Origin: SG8-41 sp963802355
Lineage (GTDB): Bacteria > Pseudomonadota > Gammaproteobacteria > Burkholderiales > SG8-41
DNA: 64,000 bases
Direction of reading: 5' to 3'
Assembly (NCBI GenBank): GCA_963802355.1
Contig: CAWDIV010000001.1
Location: 116,104 to 180,103, forward strand
Both the position numbers and the translations under genes were made by a program. This document shows positions 22,545 to 30,820 of the stretch, in pieces. Position 1 is the stretch's first letter, and every line of letters begins with the position of its first letter. The notes beneath the pieces are model-generated. The model made no database searches. It was not told the origin of the DNA and worked only from the letters and a program-made list of their open reading frames with translations.

Positions 22545-23495
22545 ATGCCGGCCCTACCCTCCCTGCGCCAGCTGAGCTACCTTGTCGAGCTCGCCGAGCG
22601 CCTCAACTTCCGCGAAGCGGCGGAAGCTCAGTTCGTCACGCAGTCCACGCTTTCGGCCGGAATCAAGGACCTGGAAACCGTGCTCGGTGTCCAGCTCGTC
22701 GAGCGCGACCGGCGCACCGTCCGCCTGACTGCGGTGGGTGTGGACGTAGTCGCGCGCGCCCGCGGCGTGCTCGCCGCGGCAACCGACTTGGCGGAAGCCG
22801 CCCGCAGCGCTTCCGAGCCGCTCTCGGGCCCGCTGCGTTTCGGCACAATTCCGACGATCGCGCCCTTTCTCCTGCCGGAGGTGCTTCCGCCACTGCGTCG
22901 GGCTTACCCGGCTTTAAAGCTCTACCTGCGAGAAGACCTCACCGAACGACTGCTCGAGCGACTGCGCGCGGGCAGCCTCGATGTCGCGCTGATCGCGTTG
23001 CCCTACGACACGGACGATCTACACGTAGAGGAGCTGTTCAAGGACGAGTTCTGGTACGTGGCGCGCGAGGACGACCCCGCTGCGCGCGCCAAGCAGGTTG
23101 CAGTCCGTCAGCTCAGGCCCGGTGAAGTCCTGCTGCTGGAGGAAGGCCATTGCCTGCGTGATCACGCCATCGCGGCCTGTGGCCCGCGGCGCGGCGCGTG
23201 GGAGTCTCGAGTGGAAGCGACCAGCCTCTACACCCTGATCCAGATGGTCGAAGGCGGGATGGGGGTGACGCTGCTGCCGGAGCTCACGCTGAAAGCCGGT
23301 ATCCTGAAGGGCACGCGCCTCATTGCGCGCCCGTTCGCTGCGCCTGCCCCGTCCCGCACCCTCGCGCTTGCCGCGCGCCGCACGTCGCCGCGGTTGCGCG
23401 AGGTCAGGCTGCTCGCCGATTTCATCGTCGAGCATCGCCGCCGAGCCACCCGCCCCGGTATCCCCGCCCTCCGACGTTCGCCGCAAAAAGCGTGA
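22545..23495 (+). CDS. oxyR: LysR-family peroxide sensor OxyR
   Basis: 316 residues. The winged helix-turn-helix covers LRQLSYLVELAERLNFREAA to LSAGIKDLETVLGVQLVERD. The sensor domain has the redox cysteines of OxyR: EEGHCLRDHAIAACGP, matching Cys199 and Cys208 of the E. coli protein. Peroxide would form the disulfide and switch on ahpC-ahpD. The C-terminal about 20 residues (RRATRPGIPALRRSPQKA) are an unusual basic tail. Confidence 0.9.
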   Translation: MPALPSLRQLSYLVELAERLNFREAAEAQFVTQSTLSAGIKDLETVLGVQLVERDRRTVRLTAVGVDVVARARGVLAAATDLAEAARSASEPLSGPLRFGTIPTIAPFLLPEVLPPLRRAYPALKLYLREDLTERLLERLRAGSLDVALIALPYDTDDLHVEELFKDEFWYVAREDDPAARAKQVAVRQLRPGEVLLLEEGHCLRDHAIAACGPRRGAWESRVEATSLYTLIQMVEGGMGVTLLPELTLKAGILKGTRLIARPFAAPAPSRTLALAARRTSPRLREVRLLADFIVEHRRRATRPGIPALRRSPQKA

Positions 23496-23574
23496 TAGGT
23501 GATGGGATGCCGACATCCTCCGCTCTGCGGGAAACTCCTCACTCGTCACTCGTCACTCGTCACGCCCTTCCAGC

Positions 23575-24840
23575 ATGAAGCGCATCGTTTTCGCGACTTT
23601 CGGCTCACTCGGCGATCTACACCCCTACATTGCGATCGCGCGGGAGCTCATAGGGCGCGGGCACGGAGCCGTAATCGCGACCTTCGACGCCTATCGCGAG
23701 CCGGTGGAGTCCGCCGGCGTGGCGTTCGCCGTGATGCGACCCTACACCGCCGCGCTTGGCGAGCAGGCGGCCATCATGAAGCTGCTGTTCGATCCGTGGA
23801 AAGGTCCCGAATACCTGGTGCGCCAGCTGTTCATGCCGCACGTGCGCGAAAGCTACGAGGACCTGGCGCGCGCGGCTGAGAGCGCCGATGTCCTCGTCAC
23901 CCACCCTCTCGCATTCGCGGGCCCGCTGCTTGCCGAGAAGCGCGGATTGCGATGGGTTTCGAGCGTGCTTGCGCCGCTCAGCCTGTTCTCCGCCATCGAC
24001 CCGTCGCTATTCCCCGCCGCGCCATGGCTTAAATACGTGCGGATCCTCGGCGCTGCGCCATACCGCCTGGTGTTCCGGATTCCCAGGCGCATGATGCGCA
24101 AGTGGGAACTGCCGCTCTACCAGCTGCGCGCCGAGCTGGGATTGCCCGTGCCGGGACCCCTCGCGCAAATGGAAGGACAGTACGCTCCCGCGCTCAACCT
24201 TGCGCTCTTCTCTCGAGTGCTCGCCGCGCCGCAAGCGGACTGGCCTTCGAATACCGCGGTGTGCGGCTTCCCGCGCTACGACGGTCCGGCGCCCGACGCC
24301 GCTGCGCAAGCCGCACTCGATGCGTTTCACGCCGCAGGCGAGGCGCCCATAGTATTTGCCCTGGGCTCATCGGTGGTCATGGTCGCGGACGAATTCTGGC
24401 GCCACGCGATAGAGACCGCGCGCCACCTCGGCCGCCGCGCCATCCTTCTCACGGGCAAGCCCGCGGAAGAGCTGGGGGCGCTTCCCTCGACGATAGCCGC
24501 GTTTCCCTACCTTCCATATTCGCGTGTTTTTCCACGGGCAGCGGCCATCGTGCACTCGAGCGGGATCGGCACGCTGGCGCAGGCGCTCGCTTCCGGCCGC
24601 CCGCAGCTCATCGTTCCCGTCGCCTTCGACCAACCCGACAACGCGCGGCGCACGGTCGCCCTCGGGGTTGCGCGTAGCGTTCCCTTCCAGAAAGCCTCCG
24701 CGAATGCGATGGCGCGGGAGCTGAAGGCGCTGCTGGAAACGCCCGCGTACGCCGAACGCGGCACCGCTGTCGGCAAGTCTGTCCGCGGCGAGGACGGCGC
24801 AGGGGCCGCGAGTGACCTGCTCTTGAATTTTGCAGCTTGA
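23575..24840 (+). CDS. UDP-glycosyltransferase-like (GT1/MGT family)
   Basis: 421 residues with a GT-B fold. The N-terminal domain starts KRIVFATFGSLGDLHPYIAI. The donor-binding half has IVFALGSSVVMVADEFWRHA, then AIVHSSGIGTLAQALASGRP and LIVPVAFDQPDNARRTVALG, which correspond to the nucleotide-sugar motif of MGT/UGT enzymes (usual HHGGxGT is HSSGIGT here). Cytosolic or membrane-associated transfer of a sugar to a lipophilic acceptor (sterol, polyketide, carotenoid, rhamnolipid) is typical. It follows oxyR by 79 bp across a CACTCGT tandem repeat, with no functional link evident. Confidence 0.82.
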   Translation: MKRIVFATFGSLGDLHPYIAIARELIGRGHGAVIATFDAYREPVESAGVAFAVMRPYTAALGEQAAIMKLLFDPWKGPEYLVRQLFMPHVRESYEDLARAAESADVLVTHPLAFAGPLLAEKRGLRWVSSVLAPLSLFSAIDPSLFPAAPWLKYVRILGAAPYRLVFRIPRRMMRKWELPLYQLRAELGLPVPGPLAQMEGQYAPALNLALFSRVLAAPQADWPSNTAVCGFPRYDGPAPDAAAQAALDAFHAAGEAPIVFALGSSVVMVADEFWRHAIETARHLGRRAILLTGKPAEELGALPSTIAAFPYLPYSRVFPRAAAIVHSSGIGTLAQALASGRPQLIVPVAFDQPDNARRTVALGVARSVPFQKASANAMARELKALLETPAYAERGTAVGKSVRGEDGAGAASDLLLNFAA

Positions 24841-25027
24841 CGGTGCAGGAACGGCTGTCATGCGCAAGACCGCCGGGCAATGCACACAGGGTGGCAGCAC
24901 CAGGGGAGGGCAACAACTGGGGGCGATAGCGGTCCAAGCTCGGAAGAGAAGCCCAGAGAGCGTGCAGTACCGCACTCTGGTATTTTTCTGTTACGCTTGA
25001 CCCAGGAATATTGAAAGCGAGGCTACC

Positions 25028-25432
25028 GTGGCCCAAAAACCGGACGAAAGAAATCCCGAGCTCAAGATGGATCCCGCGTCGCTGTACCGCGAAGAGATAT
25101 TCACCGACCGCAAGATCGGCGTGATACGCCGCCTGACGCCGGTGAAGAAGGATGGTACCGACGACCCCGACAGACCGACGCTATATTCCGGCGAGACCCA
25201 GATCATGACTTCCGTCGGCGCGCTGCCGGTCAGCTTCGAGATCGAAGCCGGCTCGCTCGATGAAGCGGCCACCAAGTATGCCGAGGCGGCCAAAGTGGCG
25301 GTGGAGCGCACGGTCCGCGACCTCCAGGAGTTGCGCCGTCAGGCGGCCTCCTCCATCGTCGTTCCTCAGGGGGGCATGGGCGGGTTGCCGGGCGGGGGCA
25401 TGCCCGGCGGGGGCAAGATACAAATCCCCTAG
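25028..25432 (+). CDS. conserved protein of unknown function with Gly-rich tail
   Basis: 134 residues. Start chosen at ATG 25028. Body: DPASLYREEIFTDRKIGVIR, then DPDRPTLYSGETQIMTSVGA and LPVSFEIEAGSLDEAATKYA, a helix rich in Ala and charged residues, and a tail GGMGGLPGGGMPGGGKIQIP. The tail resembles chaperonin or flexible interaction ends. No signal peptide. I do not recognise the family; length and codon use support a real gene. Confidence 0.65.
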   Translation: MAQKPDERNPELKMDPASLYREEIFTDRKIGVIRRLTPVKKDGTDDPDRPTLYSGETQIMTSVGALPVSFEIEAGSLDEAATKYAEAAKVAVERTVRDLQELRRQAASSIVVPQGGMGGLPGGGMPGGGKIQIP

Positions 25433-25540
25433 GAATGGCTCGGACCCCTTCGTCCGATCCATTCCTTACACAAGGTTCAATAATCAGTTGGGACGATTCG
25501 GAAGCCTGACGTGCCACGTACGCACAAAGGAGGAGGAGAA

Positions 25541-26506
25541 ATGAAGCGCATCGCAGTTATTTGCTGTGGTTTCCTATTGATAAGTTTGGGCCACACAGTG
25601 GTGGCGCAAACTTATCCGGTGAAGCCGATCCGTATGATCGTGCCATTCCCGCCGGGCGGGACCTCCGACATCATCGGGCGCACGCTGGGCCAGAAGCTGA
25701 CCGAGGCGTGGAGCCAGCAGGTGATCGTGGACAACCGCGCGGGCGTCGCCGGCAGCATCGGCGCGGCGACCGCGGCGAAATCGGCGCCCGACGGTTATAC
25801 ACTCGTAGTGGGCAACGTCGGGCCGGTCTCGATCAACAGCCACGTCTACCGCAATGTCGGCTACGACCCCCTCAAGGACTTCTCGCCGATCACGCTCGCC
25901 GTGGCGGGCCCGCAGCTCGTCGTGGTGCACCCTACCGTGCCGGTGAAGAGCTTCAAGGAGTTCGTCGCGCTCACGAAGGCGCAGAAAGGCAAGTTGAACT
26001 ACGGCTCGAGCGGGCCGGGCAGCATCTCGCATCTGGCAGCGGAAATGTACAAGCTCATGACCAAGACCGATATGGTGCACATCCCGTACAAGGGCTCGGC
26101 GCTGATCACCAATGATCTCGTGGCCGGGCACGTGGACCTGTGCTTCTCCGACCTGCCGGTCATACTGCCGCACGTGAAGAGTGGCAGGTTGCGCGCGCTC
26201 GCCGTGACCGGGGCCAAGCCCACCCCGCTCGTGCCGGGCATACCCACGGTGGCGGAATCCGTCCCGGGCTTCGCGATCACCAGCTGGTGGGGCGTGCTCG
26301 GGCCGGCCGGATTGCCGGAGCCCATCGTGACGCGGCTCAATACCGAGCTCGTGCGCATCCTGCAGCTGGCCGACGTGAAAGAGCGGTTCGCCAACCTCGG
26401 CGTGGACACCATACCGGGCACGCCGGCGGAGTTCGCCGCCTTCATCAAGACGGAGGCCGCGAAGTTCGCGAAGCTGATCCAGGACGTCGGCGTCAAGATC
26501 GAGTAG
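25541..26506 (+). CDS. Bug/TctC solute receptor (Bug 8)
   Basis: 321 residues. ATG 25541 follows AAAGGAGGAGGAGAA, a very strong ribosome-binding site that excludes the longer start at 25511. Signal peptide MKRIAVICCGFLLISLGHTV then VAQTYP. Core: VKPIRMIVPFPPGGTSDIIG, VIVDNRAGVAGSIGAATAAK, MVHIPYKGSALITNDLVAGH, GRLRALAVTGAKPTPLVPGI and TSWWGVLGPAGLPEPIVTRL. Its signal peptide is the sister of those of Bug 4 and Bug 5 and carries the same palindrome. No catabolic neighbour suggests a ligand. Confidence 0.9.
   Translation: MKRIAVICCGFLLISLGHTVVAQTYPVKPIRMIVPFPPGGTSDIIGRTLGQKLTEAWSQQVIVDNRAGVAGSIGAATAAKSAPDGYTLVVGNVGPVSINSHVYRNVGYDPLKDFSPITLAVAGPQLVVVHPTVPVKSFKEFVALTKAQKGKLNYGSSGPGSISHLAAEMYKLMTKTDMVHIPYKGSALITNDLVAGHVDLCFSDLPVILPHVKSGRLRALAVTGAKPTPLVPGIPTVAESVPGFAITSWWGVLGPAGLPEPIVTRLNTELVRILQLADVKERFANLGVDTIPGTPAEFAAFIKTEAAKFAKLIQDVGVKIE
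25579..25616. repeat. 15-bp-arm palindrome in Bug 8 signal-peptide codons
   Basis: GATAAGTTTGGGCCA (25579-25593) and TGGCGCAAACTTATC (25602-25616) pair at 14 of 15 positions with an 8-base loop. The variable codon pair here is AGT/ACT. Confidence 0.85.
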
Positions 26507-26695
26507 CGGTCGATACGACTACATATCCGGAGCGAAATCGGTTCAGAGACCGCAACGGACGACGTGCGTCGCCGTTTTATTACCGGGCCGCGCTGCAATA
26601 CAAATTAGGCTTTCATCCTTGAAGAGGCGGCGCGCCTGCCGTGACGCTGCACGCCGCGCCCGCCTCGCCACCACGCCTGCACTTGCCGCAGGCGC

Positions 26696-26875
26696 CTACT
26701 TTGAGTTGGGCACGGGCTCGACTTTGGTAACGCGGTAATTGATGGCGCCGGAACCGTGACGTCCGGCACTGGTAAACTTGTGGTAGCCGTGGCAACGCCC
26801 GCAACGATGCAGGAATTCTTCGCCCTTGCCGGTGGTGCGCACGACGGTCGTCTTGCCGCAATGAAAGCACTTCAC
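26696..26875 (-). CDS. small zinc-ribbon protein
   Basis: 59 residues from GTG 26875, preceded by GCAGGAGACATCTTT. Two Cys-x-x-Cys pairs, CFHCG and CGRCHG, are 20 residues apart with HKF after, a zinc ribbon. A longer form starting at 26947 would overlap the end of the RRM gene by 41 bp and lacks a ribosome-binding site. It follows the RRM gene closely on the same strand, so the two may be co-expressed and RNA-related. Function unknown. Confidence 0.55.
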   Translation of the reverse strand: MKCFHCGKTTVVRTTGKGEEFLHRCGRCHGYHKFTSAGRHGSGAINYRVTKVEPVPNSK

Positions 26876-26906
26876 AAAGATGTCTCCTGCAACGTCGCGG
26901 GCGAGG

Positions 26907-27170
26907 CTAGCGCCGGTGGCCGCGGTCGGGCCGGGGCCGCGCTTCATTCACCTTGAGAGGGCGCCCGCTGAATTCCTTGCCGTTGAGTCCGGCGATCGCG
27001 GCGAGCGAATGCGCCTTGCCGGGCATCTCCACGAATCCGAACCCCCGCAACTTACCCGTGAAGAGCTCGCGCACCAGTTGCACCGATTCAACCCGGCCGA
27101 ACGGTTTGAACAGCTCCGCGATCTCCATTTCAGTCACGTCGGGACCAAGGTTGCCTACAAAAATATTCAT
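26907..27170 (-). CDS. RRM-domain RNA-binding protein
   Basis: 87 residues, one RNA-recognition motif and nothing else. RNP2 is NIFVGNLG at residues 2-9, RNP1 is KLRGFGFVEMPG at about 40-51; SGRPLKVNEARPRPDRGHRR closes. This is the short bacterial glycine-rich/cold-inducible RBP type. The 5-prime leader holds a 9-bp hairpin (27231-27257) also found before the second RRM gene. It is about 550 bp from that paralogue on the same strand. Confidence 0.88.
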   Translation of the reverse strand: MNIFVGNLGPDVTEMEIAELFKPFGRVESVQLVRELFTGKLRGFGFVEMPGKAHSLAAIAGLNGKEFSGRPLKVNEARPRPDRGHRR

Positions 27171-27182
27171 CCCGACTCCTGA

Positions 27183-27222
27183 GAGTACTTAACAAAATGA
27201 GGGGATACCCCTCATGCTCCTC
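27183..27222. repeat. ATGAGGGG-ATA-CCCCTCAT repeat, copy 2
   Basis: ACTTAACAAAATGAGGGGAT then ACCCCTCATGCTCC. ATGAGGGG and CCCCTCAT are perfect arms (27197-27215) around ATA. Found also at 2450-2495 and inverted at 28529-28562. Confidence 0.75.
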
Positions 27223-27230
27223 TACATCCG

Positions 27231-27257
27231 GGCCGTATCTTTCATAGTGATACGGCC
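27231..27257 (-). promoter_or_regulatory. leader hairpin GGCCGTATC / GATACGGCC of the RRM gene
   Basis: Perfect 9-bp arms and a 9-base loop, about 60 bp upstream of the RRM gene start at 27170. The leader of the paralogue has the same stem and loop size at 28163-28189. Confidence 0.6.
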
Positions 27258-27372
27258 TCTAAGAGATTGATTTCACCAGACAACGCCGGCGGGAAATACG
27301 GATCTGGCCAGATTTCCGCGCGACCGTATCCCGGGGCGGCATGATACACGCTTTGTCATGGAAAGTCGCTCG

Positions 27373-27585
27373 TCAGCGTGTATCAGCATTGGGTGCAGGA
27401 CTGCTTTTCGCCGCCTCGCCTGCAGCGTCGTCGATCGCCGATTCAGGCCGATCCGTCGAAGTTTCCGTGCTTTCACCCTCCGCCGGCGTTCTTGCCGCGA
27501 GCTTGCGCTGCCGCTTTTCTTCCTGCTTTCTCTTCTTGGCCAGATCTCTCTGGCGCTTCTCGAACTGGTAGTTGGTCTTTGCCAA
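27373..27585 (-). CDS. small basic Lys/Arg/Glu-rich protein
   Basis: 70 residues. N-terminal half MAKTNYQFEKRQRDLAKKRK then QEEKRQRKLAAR is a highly charged helix; the C-terminal half is Ala/Ser/Thr/Glu-rich and likely disordered. From memory, short proteins with this MAKTNYQFEKRQR start are common in betaproteobacteria and have no known role. It lies between the two RRM genes on the same strand. Confidence 0.7.
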   Translation of the reverse strand: MAKTNYQFEKRQRDLAKKRKQEEKRQRKLAARTPAEGESTETSTDRPESAIDDAAGEAAKSSPAPNADTR

Positions 27586-27722
27586 GGCTTTTCCTCCTGC
27601 TTAAGTAACCTCTGAGGGCGCGCGGCCTGCGTGACCGAAGCCGGGCGCGTTGAATGCGCGTTTGTGCCGATTCGAAGGCAACCGCTTCCGTTGGGGCCGG
27701 AGCGCTCAATCGCATACTCATA

Positions 27723-28124
27723 CTAATAGCGATCTCCCCGACCGCCACCGCGACCGCCACCGCCACCGCCACCGCCACCGCCGCCGCCAAAGCCACCGCG
27801 GCCACGGCCACCAAAGCCGCCACGGCCGCGGCCAAAACCGCCTCCCCCATCACCGCGGGGCGCGCCGCCCTTCCCTTCTTGCTGGCGGGCCTCGTTCACC
27901 GTCAAGTTGCGGCCGCCGACCATCGTGCCGTTCAACGCCGCGATCGCAGCCTGCGCCTCCTGTTCGCTGCCCATCTCGACGAAGCCAAAGCCCTTGGAGC
28001 GTCCGGTATCACGCTCCGTAATCACCTGCGCAGACACGACCGTGCCGTGAGTAGCGAACATTTGCTGCAAATCGTTCTTGGCTATGTCGTAGCTCAGATT
28101 GCCGACGTAAAGTTTCTTGCCCAC
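27723..28124 (-). CDS. glycine-rich RRM RNA-binding protein
   Basis: 133 residues. RRM at 1-80 with RNP2 KLYVGNLS and RNP1 RSKGFGFVEM, then GRNLTVNEARQQ. The tail of about 45 residues is almost only Gly and Arg (GGGGFGRGRGGFGGRGRGGF), like RGG boxes and plant GRPs. Such proteins bind single-stranded RNA and are often cold-induced. The run of CCGCCACCG-like codons makes the tail prone to length change. The leader holds a hairpin shared with the other RRM gene. Confidence 0.9.
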   Translation of the reverse strand: MGKKLYVGNLSYDIAKNDLQQMFATHGTVVSAQVITERDTGRSKGFGFVEMGSEQEAQAAIAALNGTMVGGRNLTVNEARQQEGKGGAPRGDGGGGFGRGRGGFGGRGRGGFGGGGGGGGGGGGRGGGRGDRY

Positions 28125-28162
28125 GAATTGCTCCAGGTGAGGACGGAAGAACCTCTATCAGG

Positions 28163-28189
28163 GGCCGCATCATTCGTTTTGATACGGCC
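28163..28189 (-). promoter_or_regulatory. leader hairpin GGCCGCATC / GATACGGCC of the glycine-rich RRM gene
   Basis: 9-bp arms with one G-U pair in the RNA and a 9-base loop, 39 bp upstream of the start at 28124. A decayed copy (GGCCGTTCA then GATACGACC) is at 28400-28424. Confidence 0.6.
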
Positions 28190-28528
28190 GCCAAGGTGGC
28201 CCCATGTCGAACAATAGCAAAAGCGGACGCCCGAGTCGAAACGCGGCGAAACAGCCCGCGCGGGCGCGGCACCCGTCCTACTGATTATTCGCTAAATGGT
28301 TGACAAACCATTTGCGACACTTCGCCCCCTCTCCGCTCGGGAGAGGGGTCGGGGGTGAGGGATCGAGCGTGTCAACCACTTTGAGAACGCTCGATAAGAG
28401 GCCGTTCAAATGAACGATACGACCCCTGATCGGAACCTAACTCAAGCCTAGGCGCGTGATGCGTTGTGGCCAGAACGGGATCGATGCGAGGCGCACGGCG
28501 CAGCCTGATCTGGCTCCTGAATCAACCA
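28190..28528. other. gene-poor stretch upstream of the glycine-rich RRM gene
   Basis: No convincing reading frame. It contains a TTCGCCCCCTCTCCGCTCGG / GAGAGGGGTCGGGGGTGAGG segment (28320-28360), of a kind common between genes, the weak third copy of the GGCCG hairpin (28400-28424) and ACCTAAC at 28435. A promoter for the RRM gene is expected here but no clear -35/-10 pair is seen. Confidence 0.4.
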
Positions 28529-28562
28529 GTGAGCATGAGGGGAGTATCCCCTCATTTTGTTA
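28529..28562. repeat. ATGAGGGG-TATCCCCTCAT repeat, copy 3 (inverted)
   Basis: GAGCATGAGGGGAGTATCCC then CTCATTTTGTTA is the reverse complement of 27183-27222, so the two copies face each other around the small basic gene and the glycine-rich RRM gene. Confidence 0.75.
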
Positions 28563-28785
28563 GGTTATCTGAGGAAGTGGCCGCTTGCGCCCGCCCCGAG
28601 GCCAGGCGTCTGTCATTGGGCTCGGCGACACCTTTTTCAGCTATTTCCCTGATATTCGATCTGACGGTGCCCCAGCCGCTCCCGCACTTCGTACACTTCG
28701 GGGGTGTCACGTTAATCCGCCTCGAGGGCGTCAGGCTAGACACAGTGACAGCGTGACACCTTAAGCACTCGAAGTATTCGGCCAC
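28552..28785 (-). CDS. small zinc-ribbon protein, uncertain
   Basis: 77 residues. MAEYFECLRCHAVTV and KCTKCGSGWGTV give two Cys-x-x-Cys pairs 21 residues apart, as in rubredoxin-like ribbons; the rest is polar. Its last codons lie in the ATGAGGGG repeat, so the natural end may have been changed. GAGGAACC precedes the start. No function assigned. Confidence 0.45.
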   Translation of the reverse strand: MAEYFECLRCHAVTVSSLTPSRRINVTPPKCTKCGSGWGTVRSNIREIAEKGVAEPNDRRLASGRAQAATSSDNLTK

Positions 28786-28831
28786 GGTTCCTCCGTAGGT
28801 TGGACGCGAGATGTGGTCTAGGGTTTCGCTA

Positions 28832-29032
28832 TCAGGTGGGTATTTCCCTGGTGGGTTTACAGTCCCACCACTTTCCGGTGAACGTATCGCAGAATCCGCT
28901 AAATGAATGCCGCGGGTCCCTGAGCATCACGCTGAACGTGTCACCGTCGTCAGTTGGCGACAACGCGGCCGGCGTTTGGCCTTCGGCCTCCCGCGCTCGC
29001 AAAATAGCGTGACAATAGGCCTCCACATCCAC
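28832..29032 (-). CDS. hypothetical protein, uncertain
   Basis: 66 residues from a GTG (VDVEAYCHAILRAREAEGQT then PAALSPTDDGDTFSVMLRDP). The open frame extends upstream through DDILPNESVD without a clear start. Composition looks protein-like (KWWDCKPTREIPT end), but no family is recognised and it overlaps nothing convincing. Low-confidence call. Confidence 0.35.
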   Translation of the reverse strand: MDVEAYCHAILRAREAEGQTPAALSPTDDGDTFSVMLRDPRHSFSGFCDTFTGKWWDCKPTREIPT

Positions 29033-29082
29033 GCTTTCATTCGGTAATATATCGTCAGGAATTTCGCCATGAGGGAGGGCCC

Positions 29083-29439
29083 ATGGCTCGCACGCAAGAC
29101 GATTTACTGGGCAATTGGGCGTTCATCCACCACCCCGATGAAAGTCGGTGGACGTGGCGGCAACTGAAGATTGATGGCTCGATCGAGCTTACATCATCGC
29201 CGTTTTCAGACTTCGGCGCGGTAGTTGGCGACGCTCTCAAGCATGGTTTTCGGCCGAAGGAACATCACTGGGTGGTCACGAATAAGAACTGGACGACACA
29301 CTTCCATCCCGACAGCCCGCCAATTTCCATATCCCGTGACAGCCCAGCGGTAAAGCGCCCCCATCGCGCACAGGCGCCCGCGCGATTACCAACCGGAGCG
29401 CTCGTCGCACAGGGCGGCAGGAATGAAGTAATCCGCTAG
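29083..29439 (+). CDS. hypothetical protein
   Basis: 118 residues after GAGGGAGGGCCC. NWAFIHHPDESRWTWRQLKI, DGSIELTSSPFSDFGAVVGD and HHWVVTNKNWTTHFHPD read as a real small beta-rich domain. The last about 35 residues (KRPHRAQAPARLPTGALVAQ) look unlike the rest and may follow a lost stop. Unknown function. Confidence 0.5.
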   Translation: MARTQDDLLGNWAFIHHPDESRWTWRQLKIDGSIELTSSPFSDFGAVVGDALKHGFRPKEHHWVVTNKNWTTHFHPDSPPISISRDSPAVKRPHRAQAPARLPTGALVAQGGRNEVIR

Positions 29440-29489
29440 CCGGGTCACTTTCCAGGGGCGCGCGAAGCGCCCCGCAGCGTTTCCTCTGA

Positions 29490-30776
29490 ATGGTTGATTC
29501 AACTTCCAAATCCCCGGCGACCGACCGCTTCGGCAACCCGGTCGATCCCATCGTTCGCTACGCGCGCGGGTCCATATTGAAGAGCACGGACGAGGAAGTG
29601 ACCCGCATGTTGCGCGCGAGACACTTGGTGGGTGAGCGGGTCCGGCGGTTAGGCAGAGACGGCATTTACGATCTTTCCGGCATGAATCGCGGCGGGGGCC
29701 TCACCGCCGAGGACACACCGCATCTGACGAGCCACGTGCCGTTCTTCGAGCGCTTCGAAGGGCATACCGAGCCGCTGGCGCTGAAGCACATGGGCGGCGA
29801 CCCGGCGCAGCATGCCGCGCTCATCATCAATCGCGTGTCCGCGGCGAACTTCATCGCGCTTACCACCGTGCTCGCTCCCGGCGACCGCGTATTCGGTTAC
29901 GCCCCTGCCGGCGGCGTGACCCATCCTTCCGCCGTGCGTCCGATCGCGATGGCCGGCGCGCGCTTCAAGGAGTTTTTCTCCTTTGCCGATCTGGAAGGCG
30001 CTTGGCAAGCGGAGGGGGCGCCGCGGCTGCTGCTCATCACGCCGATTTCGGCCTCCAAGAAACACATCGATCTTGCCGATTTCAAGAAGGCGCTCGCGTT
30101 GCCGCGTGCCGCGAATACGCTCGTCTACGTGGATGACGCGCACATGGCTTCGCGCATCGGGTTCTTCGAAGAGCCGCGCACCTTCGAAGTGGGCGCCGTC
30201 GACCTCGCGGTGTGCTCGGCCGACAAGCACGTCGCGGGCCCGCGCGCGGGCGTGTTCGTCGGGCGCAAAGACCTCGTCACCACCATCGGCTCCCGCGCCT
30301 ACGAGCTCGGGCTGGAAGCCCAGGCTGGCCAGTACGTGGGGGTCGCCAACGCCTTGCGCGACTTCGATCCCCGGGTCATCAAGCACGCCGGGGAGCTGGC
30401 AAAGCAGCTCGTCGAGGTGCTTGCCGCGCAGTACGGCCCCAAGCGCGCCTATCTCGGGGGGCCGGGCGTTTCGATTTCTGGAGACGACGTGCTGGATATC
30501 GCGCGCGAGAGCCGCGGCACCACGGACAAGCCTGCACTCGTGCCGGTCGAAGCCGCCGGCCTGGTGGCGATGGAAATGCTCGAGCAGGACGGCGTGCTGA
30601 CCATCGGCGCCGTCGCGATGCCGGGAAGCGCGCCCGCCCTGCGGCTCATGATGTACCCCGACGGCGCGAAGCTCGGCGTCGAGCGCATCGCCGCCTCTCT
30701 GGAAAACGGCATAGCCCGCCTCTCTCAGGTCATCGACGATGTGGAACAGGCGCGCGCGCAACTCCTGGGAGAATGA
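29490..30776 (+). CDS. PLP-dependent enzyme, SelA/DgaE-like
   Basis: 428 residues, aminotransferase fold type I. The PLP-binding Asp is in YVDDAHMASRIGFFEE and the Schiff-base Lys in CSADKHVAGPRAGVFVGRKD; HAALIINRVSAANFIALTTV forms the phosphate-side helix. The pattern is that of the L-seryl-tRNA selenium transferase-related group, which also includes D-glucosaminate-6-phosphate ammonia lyase. A true SelA is unlikely because selB/selD are not nearby. It lies 44 bp before Bug 9 on the same strand, suggesting catabolism of an imported amino or sugar acid. Confidence 0.72.
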   Translation: MVDSTSKSPATDRFGNPVDPIVRYARGSILKSTDEEVTRMLRARHLVGERVRRLGRDGIYDLSGMNRGGGLTAEDTPHLTSHVPFFERFEGHTEPLALKHMGGDPAQHAALIINRVSAANFIALTTVLAPGDRVFGYAPAGGVTHPSAVRPIAMAGARFKEFFSFADLEGAWQAEGAPRLLLITPISASKKHIDLADFKKALALPRAANTLVYVDDAHMASRIGFFEEPRTFEVGAVDLAVCSADKHVAGPRAGVFVGRKDLVTTIGSRAYELGLEAQAGQYVGVANALRDFDPRVIKHAGELAKQLVEVLAAQYGPKRAYLGGPGVSISGDDVLDIARESRGTTDKPALVPVEAAGLVAMEMLEQDGVLTIGAVAMPGSAPALRLMMYPDGAKLGVERIAASLENGIARLSQVIDDVEQARAQLLGE

Positions 30777-30820
30777 GTGTCGAGTGACGAGTGACGAGTG
30801 ACGGGGCGGGGTGATTCCCG

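Noticed and set aside
23530..23566. CRISPR-like direct repeats (CACTCGTCACTCGT)
   Set aside because: Period is 8 bases with no unique spacers; the same stuttering units occur in many gaps. No cas gene is in the window.
28435..28565. ACCTAAC and GTTAGGT as a further attC site
   Set aside because: The 7-mers fit the cores, but the arms next to them do not pair and the right one belongs to the ATGAGGGG repeat.
29649..30761. A 370-residue minus-strand frame opposite the SelA-like PLP enzyme
   Set aside because: The plus strand has PLP-binding Asp and Lys motifs and a downstream Bug partner; the opposite frame has no motif.
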